Part shown: in pieces, positions 23,590 to 33,133 of the stretch
Layout: each line of letters starts with the position of its first letter
Position numbering within the stretch: the stretch's first letter is position 1
Origin: Nocardia terpenica
GTDB taxonomy: Bacteria; Actinomycetota; Actinomycetes; Mycobacteriales; Mycobacteriaceae
Reading direction: 5' to 3'
NCBI RefSeq assembly: GCF_013186535.1
Contig: NZ_JABMCZ010000001.1
Span: 124,001-188,000 of the forward strand
Length of the DNA: 64,000 nt
Position numbers and translations under genes: made by a program
Notes under the pieces: model-generated
Databases searched by the model: none
What the model saw: only the letters and a program-made list of their open reading frames with translations
Told to the model about the DNA's origin: nothing

Positions 23590-24170
23590 GTTCGGGCGAA
23601 CCAGCGAGCGTGCTCGTCTGTGTCGATGGGCAGGATGTCGGTGGGCAGCATCAGCAGGGATGCGGCCAGGCGGAAGAACATTTCGGCGGCGCGCAGGGCC
23701 GCGTCGAGGGGGAGGGAGTCGTCGGAGATGGCCATGGCTATGGCGGCCCGGACCGGTTCGACGGCGCCCGAGTTCTCGACAAGGAACGATGTCAGGGTCT
23801 CGGGCTCGTATTGGCGTAGGGCCGCGACCAGGGGATGGCGCCGAGATTCACGGACGCCGAGTACGAATGCCTCGACCGCCTTGTCCGCGGGCGCCGATTT
23901 GGCCAGGACCTGCCCGCTGATGCCGACGAAGAACGAGACCACATCGCGGACGACGACCTGGCGCACGATGTCGTCCTTGTCGCCGAGCCGCCGGTAGACG
24001 GTCGGGCGGGACACCTTGGCGCGGCGAGCGATATCGCCGACGGAGGTACGCCGGAAACCGTGTTCGACGAACTCGGCGCGCGCCGCATCCAGTAGCCGGC
24101 CCTGTTCGGGGTCGGTGGCCAGCGGCCCCGGCCCGAACATCTGCTCGACATTGATGCCTGCATGGGTCAT
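23541..24170 (-). CDS. TetR-family transcriptional regulator
   Basis: 209 residues from ATG 24170. Helix-turn-helix: LLDAARAEFVEHGFRRTSVG and DIARRAKVSRPTVYRRLGDK (about residues 26-66). The C-terminal domain (FFVGISGQVLAKSAPADKAV, AALRAAEMFFRLAASLLMLP) is of the common single-domain ligand-binding sort. It is divergent from the AarF-like kinase gene across 113 bases, which include the small dyad TTGT-ACCG-ACAA, and convergent with the SnoaL-like gene. It probably regulates itself and one of these neighbours. Confidence 0.87.
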   Translation of the reverse strand: MTHAGINVEQMFGPGPLATDPEQGRLLDAARAEFVEHGFRRTSVGDIARRAKVSRPTVYRRLGDKDDIVRQVVVRDVVSFFVGISGQVLAKSAPADKAVEAFVLGVRESRRHPLVAALRQYEPETLTSFLVENSGAVEPVRAAIAMAISDDSLPLDAALRAAEMFFRLAASLLMLPTDILPIDTDEHARWFARTYFPPIIAASTDAGPS

Positions 24171-24271
24171 ACCTGCGAGGTTATCGTCCGCCGACGTGCG
24201 GGTTGTACCGACAATTGCTGACGCACCGAGAGAATTTCGTCTCATCGCCCACGTCCCTGCCGGTGCCGGGC

Positions 24272-24277
24272 GATACT
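24272..24277 (+). promoter_or_regulatory. Possible -10 for leaderless aarF-like mRNA
   Basis: GATACT ends six bases before ATG 24284, and no ribosome binding site is present between them. The spacing fits transcription starting on the A of the start codon. Confidence 0.35.
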
Positions 24278-24283
24278 CGGCCC

Positions 24284-25717
24284 ATGACGGAGATGCCACG
24301 GTCCCGGGCGAGGCGCGCCGCGCAATTGGGTGGCTTCGTCGGAACGGAGGCGGTTCGGCGGGCCGCCGCCAAGGCCGCGCCCGGCCGGACGCGACCCGAC
24401 GAGCAGGTTGCCGCGGCCGAGCAGGCGCGCAATGCACTGCTGGCGGAGCGGCTGGTCGCGGTCCTGGGCACCATGCGCGGGGCGGCGATGAAGCTGGGGC
24501 AGATGCTGTCGCTCGTCGATCCGGGGCTGGTGCCCCCCGCGCATCGCGAGCTGTTCCATTCCGCCCTGGCGGCCTTGCAGGACAGCGCGCCCCCGATGGC
24601 GTGGGATCGAATGCGTACTCACCTCGAGCGCGAGCTCGGTGCCGAACTGGGTTCGGTCTTCGCGGAATTCGAGCCGGAGCCGGTGGCGGCGGCGTCGATC
24701 GGCCAGGTGTATCGGGCACGGCTGGCCGACGGTCGCCGGGTCGCGGTCAAGGTGCAGTACCCCGAGATCGAGGCGGCGGTGCGGGCGGACCTGAAGAACC
24801 TGCGAGTGCTGTTGAGCGCGTACCGATTCGTGCATCCCGCGTTGGACGCCCCGGCGCTGGCCGACGAGGTGCAGCTGCGCCTGGAAGAGGAATTGGACTA
24901 CCGTATCGAGGCATCCAACACCCGGGCGATGGGTGAGATCTTCCGGGGTCACCCGTTCATTCGAATTCCCGATGTGCACCACGCGCTGTCCGGGCAGCGG
25001 GTGATCGTCACCGAATGGCTCGACGGCCAGCCGCTGCGCGAGGCGTACACCGCCGCGGAATCCGAACGCAACAGAATCGCGGAGATACTGTTCCGATTCT
25101 ATTGCGGTACCACGTATCTGGCTGGGTTCTTCAACGGCGACCCGCATCCGGGCAATGTGCTGCTGCTCGAGGACGGATCGATCGGATTCCTGGATTTCGG
25201 ACTGTGCATGACCGTCGACGCCGAGGCCGCGGCGGGTGAGCTGGCCGCGCTGCGAGCCGCGAAGACCGGCGACGCGGAGCGGCTGCTGCAGCTGATGGAG
25301 GTTCGTGGGTTCGCCCGGCGATCGGCGGTGCCGGCGGAGCAGGCGATCGAGGTCTTTGTTCGGGTGTTCGGCTGGTATCTGCGCGACGAACCGATGCGGA
25401 TCGGCCCGGATATCGCGAACGACGTGGTGGCATTGCTGACCGTGACCGGGCCCGGTGTGTCGGCCCGTTCGTTCAATCTGCCTGCGGCGCATGCCCTGCG
25501 GGGCCGCGCGGAGCTGCAGCTGCTCGCGATTCTGGGCCAGCTGGGCCCCCGGCTGAATATGCATGCGGTGGCGAGGGAATGGCTCTTCGGCGCCGAGCCG
25601 GTGACCGAACTCGGCCGGGCGCACCGGGATTGGGTCGCTCATCGCACCGGCAACGCACCGTCCATGCCGCCGACATCGGTGATCTTCCAGCCGGAGTCCC
25701 GGTCGACGGTGAGGTGA
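24284..25717 (+). CDS. ABC1/AarF/UbiB-family atypical kinase
   Basis: 477 residues from ATG 24284. Family features: the KxGQ motif in GAAMKLGQMLSLVDPGLVPP (about residues 68-87), the Ala-rich nucleotide loop AAASIGQVYRARLADGR, the lysine in VAVKVQYPEIE, the ExD region, and the catalytic NGDPHPGNVLLLEDGSIGFL with DFGLCM. These membrane-associated ATPases support isoprenoid lipid or quinone metabolism; the actinobacterial substrate is not known. The last about 25 codons run antisense to the end of the Mce-associated gene. Confidence 0.9.
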   Translation: MTEMPRSRARRAAQLGGFVGTEAVRRAAAKAAPGRTRPDEQVAAAEQARNALLAERLVAVLGTMRGAAMKLGQMLSLVDPGLVPPAHRELFHSALAALQDSAPPMAWDRMRTHLERELGAELGSVFAEFEPEPVAAASIGQVYRARLADGRRVAVKVQYPEIEAAVRADLKNLRVLLSAYRFVHPALDAPALADEVQLRLEEELDYRIEASNTRAMGEIFRGHPFIRIPDVHHALSGQRVIVTEWLDGQPLREAYTAAESERNRIAEILFRFYCGTTYLAGFFNGDPHPGNVLLLEDGSIGFLDFGLCMTVDAEAAAGELAALRAAKTGDAERLLQLMEVRGFARRSAVPAEQAIEVFVRVFGWYLRDEPMRIGPDIANDVVALLTVTGPGVSARSFNLPAAHALRGRAELQLLAILGQLGPRLNMHAVAREWLFGAEPVTELGRAHRDWVAHRTGNAPSMPPTSVIFQPESRSTVR

Positions 25718-26217
25718 TAGGTGACGGTGGTGCGAGCCCCGTCCGGTGTTTGGGCGCTGGTCGAATTCACGTCGAGGAACACGTCGACCTGGTACGCGCC
25801 GTGCGTTTCGGACCTCACCTTCGCGGTGATGGGCGTCGCGGTCGAGGTCCAGCGCAGCGGGGTCAGTAGCTGCTGCAGGGCGGGTCCGGTGGCGTCGAAT
25901 TTGGCGGCCAGCGGTGCGGCGGTGTCGTTTTTGAGCTTGCCCATCCAGGCGGGGAAGTTCTGGAAGTCGATGGTGGACGCGCCGACCGCGTAGTCGGTGG
26001 CGATCTGTTCGGCGTGCCGGTCGCCGCTGGCGGCGGCGTCACGATCGCGGAGTTGGCCGTGCGCCGACCACCACAGCACCGCGAGGGCGATGGTGGCGGC
26101 GGCGAGCGCCGCGACGAGCGTGCCGTACGCGATGGTGCTCACGCGCAGCGACAGCGTCCGCGGCACGGATCGAACCGTGTCGTCATCGAGCGTGAGATCG
26201 TCTGTGTCGGTGGTCAT
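25639..26217 (-). CDS. Mce-associated membrane protein
   Basis: 192 residues from ATG 26217 behind GGAGATGAA. One membrane segment (about residues 30-55, TIAYGTLVAALAAATIALAV) is followed by an external domain with WTSTATPITAKVRSETHGAY and TTVTYHLTVDRDSGWKITDV, the pattern of Mam/Mas proteins found at the ends of mce operons. They are thought to stabilise or assist the Mce lipid importer. It lies 22 bases downstream of mceF on the same strand. The 3' end overlaps the convergent kinase gene by 79 bases. Confidence 0.85.
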   Translation of the reverse strand: MTTDTDDLTLDDDTVRSVPRTLSLRVSTIAYGTLVAALAAATIALAVLWWSAHGQLRDRDAAASGDRHAEQIATDYAVGASTIDFQNFPAWMGKLKNDTAAPLAAKFDATGPALQQLLTPLRWTSTATPITAKVRSETHGAYQVDVFLDVNSTSAQTPDGARTTVTYHLTVDRDSGWKITDVGGMDGALPVR

Positions 26218-26239
26218 TTCATCTCCTGATGTGGACGGA

Positions 26240-27196
26240 TCAGCGGACGCCGAGCTGTAGTCGCAGCGCACCGTCGCCGGTGGCGTCGAGTGCCTGGGTG
26301 ATGAGGGCGCTCACGTCGAGGGTCCGCAGGGCGCCGGTGGCGGTCGCGGTGAGCGGTGCGAGCGCCGGAACGAGCGGCCGGAGCCGCGGGCCGAGCTGGT
26401 CGAGGCGGGTCGAGAGCTGTTTCAGGAACGGCACCAGCCCGGTGCCGGTCTGGTAGTCGTCGGGAAACCCCTTGCTGCGCATGAGCCTTTCCAGCGCGTC
26501 GACGGCGTCGCGCACGCGGGAGCCGAATCGGCCCCACTGCGGCCCGCCCGCCTCCAGCGACGGGCCCACCCAGTCCATGTCGGCGCCGATGGTCTGGAGG
26601 TTGGTGAGCATCGTGCGCAGCTGCGGCAGCCTGCTGAGCAGGGTGGCGGCGAGCAGATTCGCCGCCCGGTTCAGTTGTGGCAGTGCCGCTTCGGCGCCGG
26701 AGACGCTCTCGTCGACGGTACGGACCAGCTCGTGGAGCGCCTCGGGCCGGAACTGACCGAGCAAATTACTTGCGGTGGTGGCCATTTCGGGGATCGATAG
26801 CGGCATCCGGACCTGCCGGGCATCGATCCGCGCGCCGTCGGTGAGGTATGGTCCGCCGGTACCGGTCGGGGTGAACATCAGATACGGTTCGCCGAGTGCG
26901 GACAGGTTCTCGATGCGGGCGGTCGCGGCGGCCGGGACCGGATAGGTGTCGTCGAACCGCAGCCGCACCAGGACGGTGCCCCCGGCGGTGTCGACGGCGG
27001 TGACCTTCCCGACCGGGACACCCGACAGCAGGATCGGCGAATCAGGTTGCAGTCCACCGGAATCGGGCAGGGTCAGCGTGGCCTCGAGGTGATGCCGGAA
27101 CCAGTCCACACGCGCCACGCCGAACGTCAGATAGCCCGCGCCGAGCACGAATACCGCGGCGATGGCGCCCAGGGAAAGCACCGAGCGCCCCCTCAT
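26240..27196 (-). CDS. mceF: Mce protein F (MlaD domain)
   Basis: 318 residues. N-terminal membrane anchor (residues 7-25), then the MCE/MlaD domain (about 36-120: DSGGLQPDSPILLSGVPVGK, ENLSALGEPYLMFTP) and a helical tail ending in GDGALRLQLGVR. Sixth MCE subunit of a hetero-hexameric lipid-transfer tube spanning from the inner membrane. The tail lacks the long proline-rich extension seen in many MceF proteins. ATG overlaps the mceE stop. Confidence 0.9.
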   Translation of the reverse strand: MRGRSVLSLGAIAAVFVLGAGYLTFGVARVDWFRHHLEATLTLPDSGGLQPDSPILLSGVPVGKVTAVDTAGGTVLVRLRFDDTYPVPAAATARIENLSALGEPYLMFTPTGTGGPYLTDGARIDARQVRMPLSIPEMATTASNLLGQFRPEALHELVRTVDESVSGAEAALPQLNRAANLLAATLLSRLPQLRTMLTNLQTIGADMDWVGPSLEAGGPQWGRFGSRVRDAVDALERLMRSKGFPDDYQTGTGLVPFLKQLSTRLDQLGPRLRPLVPALAPLTATATGALRTLDVSALITQALDATGDGALRLQLGVR

Positions 27197-28233
27197 CGCA
27201 CGGCGCCTATCATGCGCAGGATCGCGATCGCGACGGCGATCCGCTGGTCCGGATCCGTGGCGATGTTCACCTTCGGCCCCTGTTCCACGAAGGGCAGCAC
27301 GCGATCTCGCAGCAGCGCCACGAGCCGGTTCAGGTTCGACGGGGCACTCAGATCGAGGGGCCGGTCGGTCAGCGCGAGCGGCAGCAGCGCCCGGGCGGCG
27401 GCGTTGCCGGAGCTGGCCAGCGGAGCGAGCCAGGCCACGGCGTGTGAGAGGTCGCCGATCGCGGTGAAGACGCCGACCAGATGCGTCAGCGAGGCGGTGG
27501 CGTCGGTGACCTGGCGTGCGCCCTCGGCCGACAGCAGCCGCCCGATCGCGGCGGCGTTATCGCGGATGGTGTCGATATCGGTGCGGGTGGCGGCCGCGAT
27601 GTCGTGCATCCGGTTCAGGTGGGCGGCCATATCGGTCAGGTCGTTCGCGACGACCTCGGAGATGTGGGCGGTGGCGCGGGGATCGGCGGGCAGCGCGGCG
27701 TTGAGCCGGTCGACGATGTCCTGCATCCGGGTGACCGCCCCGCCGCCGACGAAAGTGGCGATACCCGACATGGTGTCCTCGACCTGCAGCGCGGGCCGGG
27801 TCTGCGCCAGCGTGATCGTCGCGCCGTCGGCGAGATCCGGTCCCGTCGCGGCCCGGGGAGTGGTCAGTGCGAGGTAGACGTCACCGAGCAGCGTGCTCTG
27901 CCGCAACTGCGCCGTGGTCCCGGTCGGAAGCCGCACCGCCGCAGAGATATCGACGTCGGCGACGACATAGCCGGGCCGGTCGCCCGCGGGGTCGACGAGC
28001 GTGAGCCCGGTGAGATTCCCCGCACGGACGCCGTCGGCGACGACGGTGGCCCGCGCCGGCACGTTCAGGGCGTTCGCGAACTGGATGTGCAGGCGGTAGC
28101 TCGGCCCGGTCGTGGTGGCACCCGGCACCGGAATCACCGACGGCTCGAAGCCGCACCCCGCGATGCCGACAACGGTGGCGGTAGCGAGCGCCAGGCATCC
28201 GCCCTGCCGGACGATGGACCGACGAATCCTCAT
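27193..28233 (-). CDS. mceE: Mce lipoprotein E
   Basis: 346 residues from ATG 28233. The signal MRIRRSIVRQGGCLALATAT ends in the lipobox GIAGC, making this the lipid-anchored MCE subunit, the LprK/MceE position. MCE domain at about 45-125 (YRLHIQFANALNVPARATVV, LRQSTLLGDVYLALTTP). The long helical region after it would extend the tube. Overlaps mceF by four bases downstream and mceD by four bases upstream. Confidence 0.92.
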   Translation of the reverse strand: MRIRRSIVRQGGCLALATATVVGIAGCGFEPSVIPVPGATTTGPSYRLHIQFANALNVPARATVVADGVRAGNLTGLTLVDPAGDRPGYVVADVDISAAVRLPTGTTAQLRQSTLLGDVYLALTTPRAATGPDLADGATITLAQTRPALQVEDTMSGIATFVGGGAVTRMQDIVDRLNAALPADPRATAHISEVVANDLTDMAAHLNRMHDIAAATRTDIDTIRDNAAAIGRLLSAEGARQVTDATASLTHLVGVFTAIGDLSHAVAWLAPLASSGNAAARALLPLALTDRPLDLSAPSNLNRLVALLRDRVLPFVEQGPKVNIATDPDQRIAVAIAILRMIGAVR

Positions 28234-29321
28234 CTCGCACCTGCCGATCCGAATATCAGGGTCGTCATGTCGGTCGTTGCCGGGTCGCCGGTGCAGCGGC
28301 CGGGCACGATCGCGTTCACCGCCGCGCAGACCTGATCGGCGGCCGGGCGCGGCAGCGCGAGTTTCGGGGGCGCCCAGGTCAGTACCGGCTTGCCGTCCGG
28401 TGCGGTCGCGCGGGTGAAGGCCGTTGCCAGCGCGGGGAATCGGGCCACGATCTGCTGCAGCGAATCGGCGTCGGCGGCGATGAGCCGCATGTACGGCACG
28501 GCCGCGTCGAGGCCGCCGAGGATCGCGCCGCCGTATCGGTGGGTGAGGTCGTCGGCCCAGGGCAGGATGATCCGCAGGCTGTCGACGAGACCGGTGATAT
28601 TGCTGAAGATCTCGTCGTTGATCTGGTGGAATACGTCCGGGAACCTGGTCAGCACCTGTTGCAGCTCGGCCCAATTCGCCGATATGGTCGCCGCGAGCGA
28701 GCCGAGCGCGTCGATGAGCTGGCCGACCTGCGTGACGGCGGTGTCCGGGGTGCGCAGTACCGAGCCCAGCGTGGTGATCAGCCGGTTGGCCTGCGCCCCG
28801 GTGCCTGCGGTGGCCGTGCGCAGGCTGTCGATGGTGTCGCGAAGCAATTGCGGGTCGTCGTCGCTGTTCAGCCGTCGCGCCAGAGTGTCGACGGCCCGCA
28901 GGGTTTCGGTGATGCTCTTCGGGGTCAGGGTGCGGGTGATGCAGTGCGCCGGGCTCCAGCGGGCGGCGGACGACGGGCCGGGCAGGACGGCGAGATCGCG
29001 GTCGGCGGCCAGGGTCGGCGCCACGGTTACCGCCGAAACGTCGCCGTGCAGTGGGTATTTCGCGTCGATATCGAAATCGACTCGGACGGTGGGGCTTTCG
29101 GGTCGGATCGCGGTGATGGTGCCGACAGCGACCCCGCGCACGCGGACATGGGTACCCGGATACAGCCCGACCGCATCGGGCATCCGCGCGCAGTAGTGCA
29201 GCATCGGCTGCCGCGGGTCGGCGACGATCGCATATCCGCCGAACGCGATCAGGGCCGCGAGCCCGGCCACGACGGCGGACAGCAGGCCGCGGGAGGCGAG
29301 CAGGCGATACACGGTCAGCAC
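28230..29321 (-). CDS. mceD: Mce protein D
   Basis: 363 residues. Membrane anchor at about 10-34, MCE domain about 36-125 (GLYPGTHVRVRGVAVGTITA) and a helical tube-forming region with repeated heptad-like segments (LRAVDTLARRLNSDDDPQLL). The C-terminus contains a cysteine pair (DQVCAAVNAIVPGRCTG) shared with many MceD proteins. Overlaps mceC upstream by seven bases. Part of the same transcript as the other mce genes. Confidence 0.9.
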   Translation of the reverse strand: MLTVYRLLASRGLLSAVVAGLAALIAFGGYAIVADPRQPMLHYCARMPDAVGLYPGTHVRVRGVAVGTITAIRPESPTVRVDFDIDAKYPLHGDVSAVTVAPTLAADRDLAVLPGPSSAARWSPAHCITRTLTPKSITETLRAVDTLARRLNSDDDPQLLRDTIDSLRTATAGTGAQANRLITTLGSVLRTPDTAVTQVGQLIDALGSLAATISANWAELQQVLTRFPDVFHQINDEIFSNITGLVDSLRIILPWADDLTHRYGGAILGGLDAAVPYMRLIAADADSLQQIVARFPALATAFTRATAPDGKPVLTWAPPKLALPRPAADQVCAAVNAIVPGRCTGDPATTDMTTLIFGSAGAR

Positions 29322-30256
29322 CCCTTCCCGGGCAGCGGCACGCAGAGGCCCGCCGACCGGCCGGTGAGATCGCCCAGGGTGGTGATGACCTGATTGAGGT
29401 GCTCACCCAGCCGCTGCAGGTCCGGCATCGCTCGGGCGAGTTCGTCGGCCAGTGGTTGCAGGGTCGTGCGGTAGGCGGGTTCCAGCGCGGCGATCCGGGA
29501 GAGCAACCGAATCGTCAGCGGGAGAGCGGCATTGATCTCGTCACGTTTGCCGATCAAGATGTTCTCCACCCCGTCGATGTGCCGGATCAACCGTCCCAGA
29601 GTGGATTTCGCGGAATCGATGGTGCGCAGGTACTCGTCGGCGGTGGCGAGGGCCGTGGCGACGTCGGCGCGTTGTCGGTCGAGCAGGCCGACCAGCGTGT
29701 TCAGTGCGTCACCCAGCTGCCGGACGGAATCGGGGTGGTCCGACAGCGATTGCCGCAGTGCGGTGACCGTGCGGCGCAGGGTGTCCCCGTCGATCTGTGC
29801 AAGGGGGGTGGCCGCGTCGTCGAAGACCCGCATGAGGCTGTAGGGCAGTGTGACGCGCTCGGCGGGAATAGGCCGTGCGCCCAAGGGTTTCGAACCGCCG
29901 GGTAGTAGCGCGATGTAGTGGCCGCCGACGGCGGTGAGCATGCGAACCTCGAGGCGGGAGGCGTCGCCGACGAAGACGTCGCGATCGACGGTGAACCGCA
30001 TCCGCACCCCATCGGGAAGCAATTCGATTCCCTCGACCGAACCGACCGAGATTCCGGCCACGCGCACGTCGTCGCCGGTCTGCACCGATTCCGCCTCGGC
30101 CAATAAGGCGGTATAGGTCGTCTTGCCCAGCGGGATCAGGTAGATCGCGGCGCAGATCGCGAGCACCACCACCACGAACGCGACACCCGCCACGCCCCAG
30201 CGCAGCTCGCCTCGCTCCTCGCCGGTGTACTCGAAAGATGGTGTCAGCATTTGCAT
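29315..30256 (-). CDS. mceC: Mce protein C
   Basis: 313 residues from ATG 30256 (ATG 30250 is equally possible). It has an unusually long cytoplasmic stretch with FEYTGEERGELRWG, then a membrane anchor at about 22-43 and an MCE domain at about 47-130 (VQTGDDVRVAGISVGSVEGI, EVRMLTAVGGHYIALLPGG). The helical tail is followed by a short C-terminus SAGLCVPLPGKGC with two cysteines. It overlaps mceB by 13 bases. Short for the subunit class, but no frame disruption is visible. Confidence 0.88.
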   Translation of the reverse strand: MQMLTPSFEYTGEERGELRWGVAGVAFVVVVLAICAAIYLIPLGKTTYTALLAEAESVQTGDDVRVAGISVGSVEGIELLPDGVRMRFTVDRDVFVGDASRLEVRMLTAVGGHYIALLPGGSKPLGARPIPAERVTLPYSLMRVFDDAATPLAQIDGDTLRRTVTALRQSLSDHPDSVRQLGDALNTLVGLLDRQRADVATALATADEYLRTIDSAKSTLGRLIRHIDGVENILIGKRDEINAALPLTIRLLSRIAALEPAYRTTLQPLADELARAMPDLQRLGEHLNQVITTLGDLTGRSAGLCVPLPGKGC

Positions 30257-31251
30257 ATCGTGATCCTTTGCCCGGCGATCAACACGGCCAGCGGCGCCGG
30301 TGCGGGCGCGGATCCCTTGCTGCACGCGACCGTCACCGCATCCGCCGGGCCGGAGGCGAGCGCGTCCAGCGTCTGCAGCAGCCCGGGGAGCCGGGACAGG
30401 ACGTCGCGGGCGGCCGCGGGATCGGGCAGTGCCGCGCGCAGGGCCGTGTCGATGTCCCGATTGGTGTCGGGTGTGAGTCCGAGCCGGGCCGCGAGCTCGT
30501 CCAGGGGTTGCAGCACCGGCGGAACGGTTTCGGCGAAATCCACCACGCCCTGCAGCTTCTGCTCCAGCGCCTCGAAGACGTCGGCCAATCCGCCGATGAG
30601 CGCGACCAGATGCGGGGACCGTCCGGCCAGCACATCCGATATCTGCCGTAGGTTGTGGATGAGGGTGGCGATCACGGCCTGCCGGTCGCTGACGTAGCCG
30701 CCGAGTTGGTCGACCGCGTCCAGGGCGCGGCCCAGTCCGGAGCCGTCACCGTCGAGCACGGCCAGCAGGCTCTGAGCCAGGCGGTTCACCGCGTCGGGAG
30801 ACGCCTGGGCCAGCACGGGCTGTAATCCGTTGAACAGCGCGGTGATATCGAAGGACGGCACGGTGTGATCGGGGCCGATGGTCGCGCCGGGGGCGAGCGT
30901 GGCGGTGGCTCGTTCGGGCTGGCGGATATCGACATATCGCTGCCCGGCCAGGCTCTGGTAGCGGATGGCCAGCGTGGCGCCCTGGCGGATGGGATGGTCC
31001 CGCCGCACCGTGAACCGGACTCGCGCCGCGCCGTCGTCGAGCCGCAGCGAGACGACCTTGCCGACCTGCATCCCGACCATTCGCACATCGTCACCGGCGC
31101 GCAGGCCATCGGCGTCGGTGAACACGGCCGTGTAGGCATCGACCGGACCGGTCACCGGCCGCCGGATCGCCTGCACGATCAACACCAGAAGCACCGCCAT
31201 CACCGCGCCGAAAAGCGCTACCCGCCAGGCGAATCGGATCGAAGAGCTCAT
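30244..31251 (-). CDS. mceB: Mce protein B
   Basis: 335 residues from ATG 31251, overlapping mceA by four bases. Membrane anchor about 9-29, MCE domain about 36-125 (LRAGDDVRMVGMQVGKVVSL, YQSLAGQRYVDIRQPE), helical region to about 300 and a C-terminus VACSKGSAPAPAPLAVLIAG with terminal CKC. The longer frame from 32187 runs antisense in mceA and is ignored. Confidence 0.9.
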   Translation of the reverse strand: MSSSIRFAWRVALFGAVMAVLLVLIVQAIRRPVTGPVDAYTAVFTDADGLRAGDDVRMVGMQVGKVVSLRLDDGAARVRFTVRRDHPIRQGATLAIRYQSLAGQRYVDIRQPERATATLAPGATIGPDHTVPSFDITALFNGLQPVLAQASPDAVNRLAQSLLAVLDGDGSGLGRALDAVDQLGGYVSDRQAVIATLIHNLRQISDVLAGRSPHLVALIGGLADVFEALEQKLQGVVDFAETVPPVLQPLDELAARLGLTPDTNRDIDTALRAALPDPAAARDVLSRLPGLLQTLDALASGPADAVTVACSKGSAPAPAPLAVLIAGQRITICKC

Positions 31252-32276
31252 CGGCCGCCACCCCCGCCCAGCAGCGGTACCGCGACGGCCGGGACGCCGC
31301 GCAGCACCACCTCGAGATTCAGTACGGGCCCGTTCGCGCTGTCGGTGAACGCGGAGTCGGCGTTGTCGAGCAGTCGGCGTAGCTCGCCGCCGGAGCGCCG
31401 CGGGTCGGGCACGGTGGCCGCGACGGCCTGGAGCAGCGGCGCCAGCAGATCGGCGTAGCCGCCGAACTGGTGCTGTGCGGTGCGGCCGGTCCGGGAGGCG
31501 GCCGGGAGGATATCGTCGGTGATGACGTCGACCGCGTGGTCGAACAGGGCTCGATCGTTGCGCAGCACCGGAATTCGAGCCAGGTCGTCGAGCAGCGTGA
31601 CGCTGCCGCCGAGCAGCGATCCGAGGCCGGGCAGCGCCGAGGCGTACTGTTCGAGCAGATACGACGACGGATACCGCTGGGTGTCGGCCACGATCCGGGT
31701 CACCTGGACGATCGCCTGCAGTATCGGTGCCAGCGCACCGATTTCGGCCGCGACGCGCCGCAGGGTGTCGGTCAGCTCCGGAGTGAGGGTCTGCCCGGCC
31801 GTGAGCGCCAGCCGTTCGAGCAACCGCCCCATGGTCGCGTCGGCTGCCCGCCCGGGCCCGGTCAGCTCCACGGTGCCCCCGTTTCGCAACGCGGTGCCGC
31901 CGGTGCCGGGGTGCAGGGCGATCTCGCTGATGCCGAACAGGTTCGCCGGTGCGTAATCGATCGCCAGGGTATCGGTGAGATCCGTTGCGGCCGTGGGCCG
32001 TAGCACCACGGTGATGCGCTGGCGCCCGGGGGCGGTGGCCTCGATGCGCTCGACGCTGCCGACGGTCACACCGTGCAGCTCGACCGGTGAGCCGGTGACG
32101 ACACCCGCGCCGACCCGTGTGGTGACCAGGTGAACGCGGAACCCGTCGCCGGAACGGGTGTGCTGATATCCGATGGCCGCGGCGCACAGGACGGTGGTGG
32201 CGATCACCACGGCCGTGCCGCGCCGGAGGGCGGTGCGCCGATCCGTTGTGGCGCCGGGCATTCCGTATCTCGGCAT
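31248..32276 (-). CDS. mceA: Mce protein A
   Basis: 342 residues from ATG 32276, two bases after the yrbEB stop. Membrane anchor about 18-37, MCE domain about 45-130 (GVVTGSPVELHGVTVGSVER, APANLFGISEIALHPG), then a helical region with ILPAASRTGRTAQHQFGGYA that is well conserved in MceA proteins. First MCE subunit of the operon and probably the substrate-contacting one. Confidence 0.9.
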   Translation of the reverse strand: MPRYGMPGATTDRRTALRRGTAVVIATTVLCAAAIGYQHTRSGDGFRVHLVTTRVGAGVVTGSPVELHGVTVGSVERIEATAPGRQRITVVLRPTAATDLTDTLAIDYAPANLFGISEIALHPGTGGTALRNGGTVELTGPGRAADATMGRLLERLALTAGQTLTPELTDTLRRVAAEIGALAPILQAIVQVTRIVADTQRYPSSYLLEQYASALPGLGSLLGGSVTLLDDLARIPVLRNDRALFDHAVDVITDDILPAASRTGRTAQHQFGGYADLLAPLLQAVAATVPDPRRSGGELRRLLDNADSAFTDSANGPVLNLEVVLRGVPAVAVPLLGGGGGR

Positions 32277-32278
32277 GG

Positions 32279-33133
32279 TCACCCCGTGAACCGGATCGAC
32301 GAATGCACGCCCCACAGCGCCAGAGTGAGCGCCATATCGAGGGCGATGATGGTGACGAAGCTGGCCCGCACCGCCCGACCGGAGGCGATGCCGACGCCCT
32401 CGGGCCCGCCCGCGGCGTAAAACCCTTGGTAGCAATGGATCAGGATGACCGCGGTGGTGAACACCAGCACCTTGAGCACCGCCGCGATGATGTCCCGGCC
32501 GGAGACGAACTGGAAGAAGTAGTGGTAGTAGACGCCGCTGGATTGGCCGTGCACGGCGATCACCACGGCCGCGCAGCTGAGGTAGGCCAGGATGAGAGCC
32601 ACCAGGAATGTCGGCACGATCGCGACCGCTCCGGCGATGACCCGTGTGGTGACGACGAACGGAATCGACTGCAGCCCCAGCGATTCCAGCGCATCGATCT
32701 CCTCGGAGATCCGCATCGCCCCGATCTCCGCGGTCATCCGGCAGCCCGCCTGCGCGGCGAAACCGATTCCGGCCGCGATGGGCGCGAGTTCGCGAGTGTT
32801 GGCGAACGAGGAGATGATTCCGGTCAGCGGGCCCATCCCCAGCAGATCGAGCATCGAGAACGCTTCGATCCCGGTGCCCGCGCCCATCACGCCGCCGAGC
32901 ACCATCAGCATCGGCACCGTGCCGCCGCCGACGATGATCGAGCCCCTGCCCCAGGTCATGTCGGTGATCAGCCGGATGCACTCCGCGTGGTAGCGCCGTA
33001 GCGTCAGCGGCACCGACCGGAGCACCTGCCAGCCGAAATCCGCAGCGAAGCCGACGTTCTCGACGGCCGCCGGGAGGGCGCGGGCGATGCGTAGCCACCG
33101 CAGCGGCGCCGGACGGTATCGGGTCGCGGTCAT
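32279..33133 (-). CDS. yrbEB: YrbEB/MlaE-type permease
   Basis: 284 residues from ATG 33133, ATGA overlap with yrbEA. Five to six membrane helices; the MlaE-family EQ-loop-like segment is AQAGCRMTAEIGAMRISEEI followed by DALESLGLQSIPFVVTTRVI. With yrbEA it forms the transmembrane dimer of the Mce lipid importer, energised by an MceG ATPase that is not in this window. Confidence 0.93.
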   Translation of the reverse strand: MTATRYRPAPLRWLRIARALPAAVENVGFAADFGWQVLRSVPLTLRRYHAECIRLITDMTWGRGSIIVGGGTVPMLMVLGGVMGAGTGIEAFSMLDLLGMGPLTGIISSFANTRELAPIAAGIGFAAQAGCRMTAEIGAMRISEEIDALESLGLQSIPFVVTTRVIAGAVAIVPTFLVALILAYLSCAAVVIAVHGQSSGVYYHYFFQFVSGRDIIAAVLKVLVFTTAVILIHCYQGFYAAGGPEGVGIASGRAVRASFVTIIALDMALTLALWGVHSSIRFTG

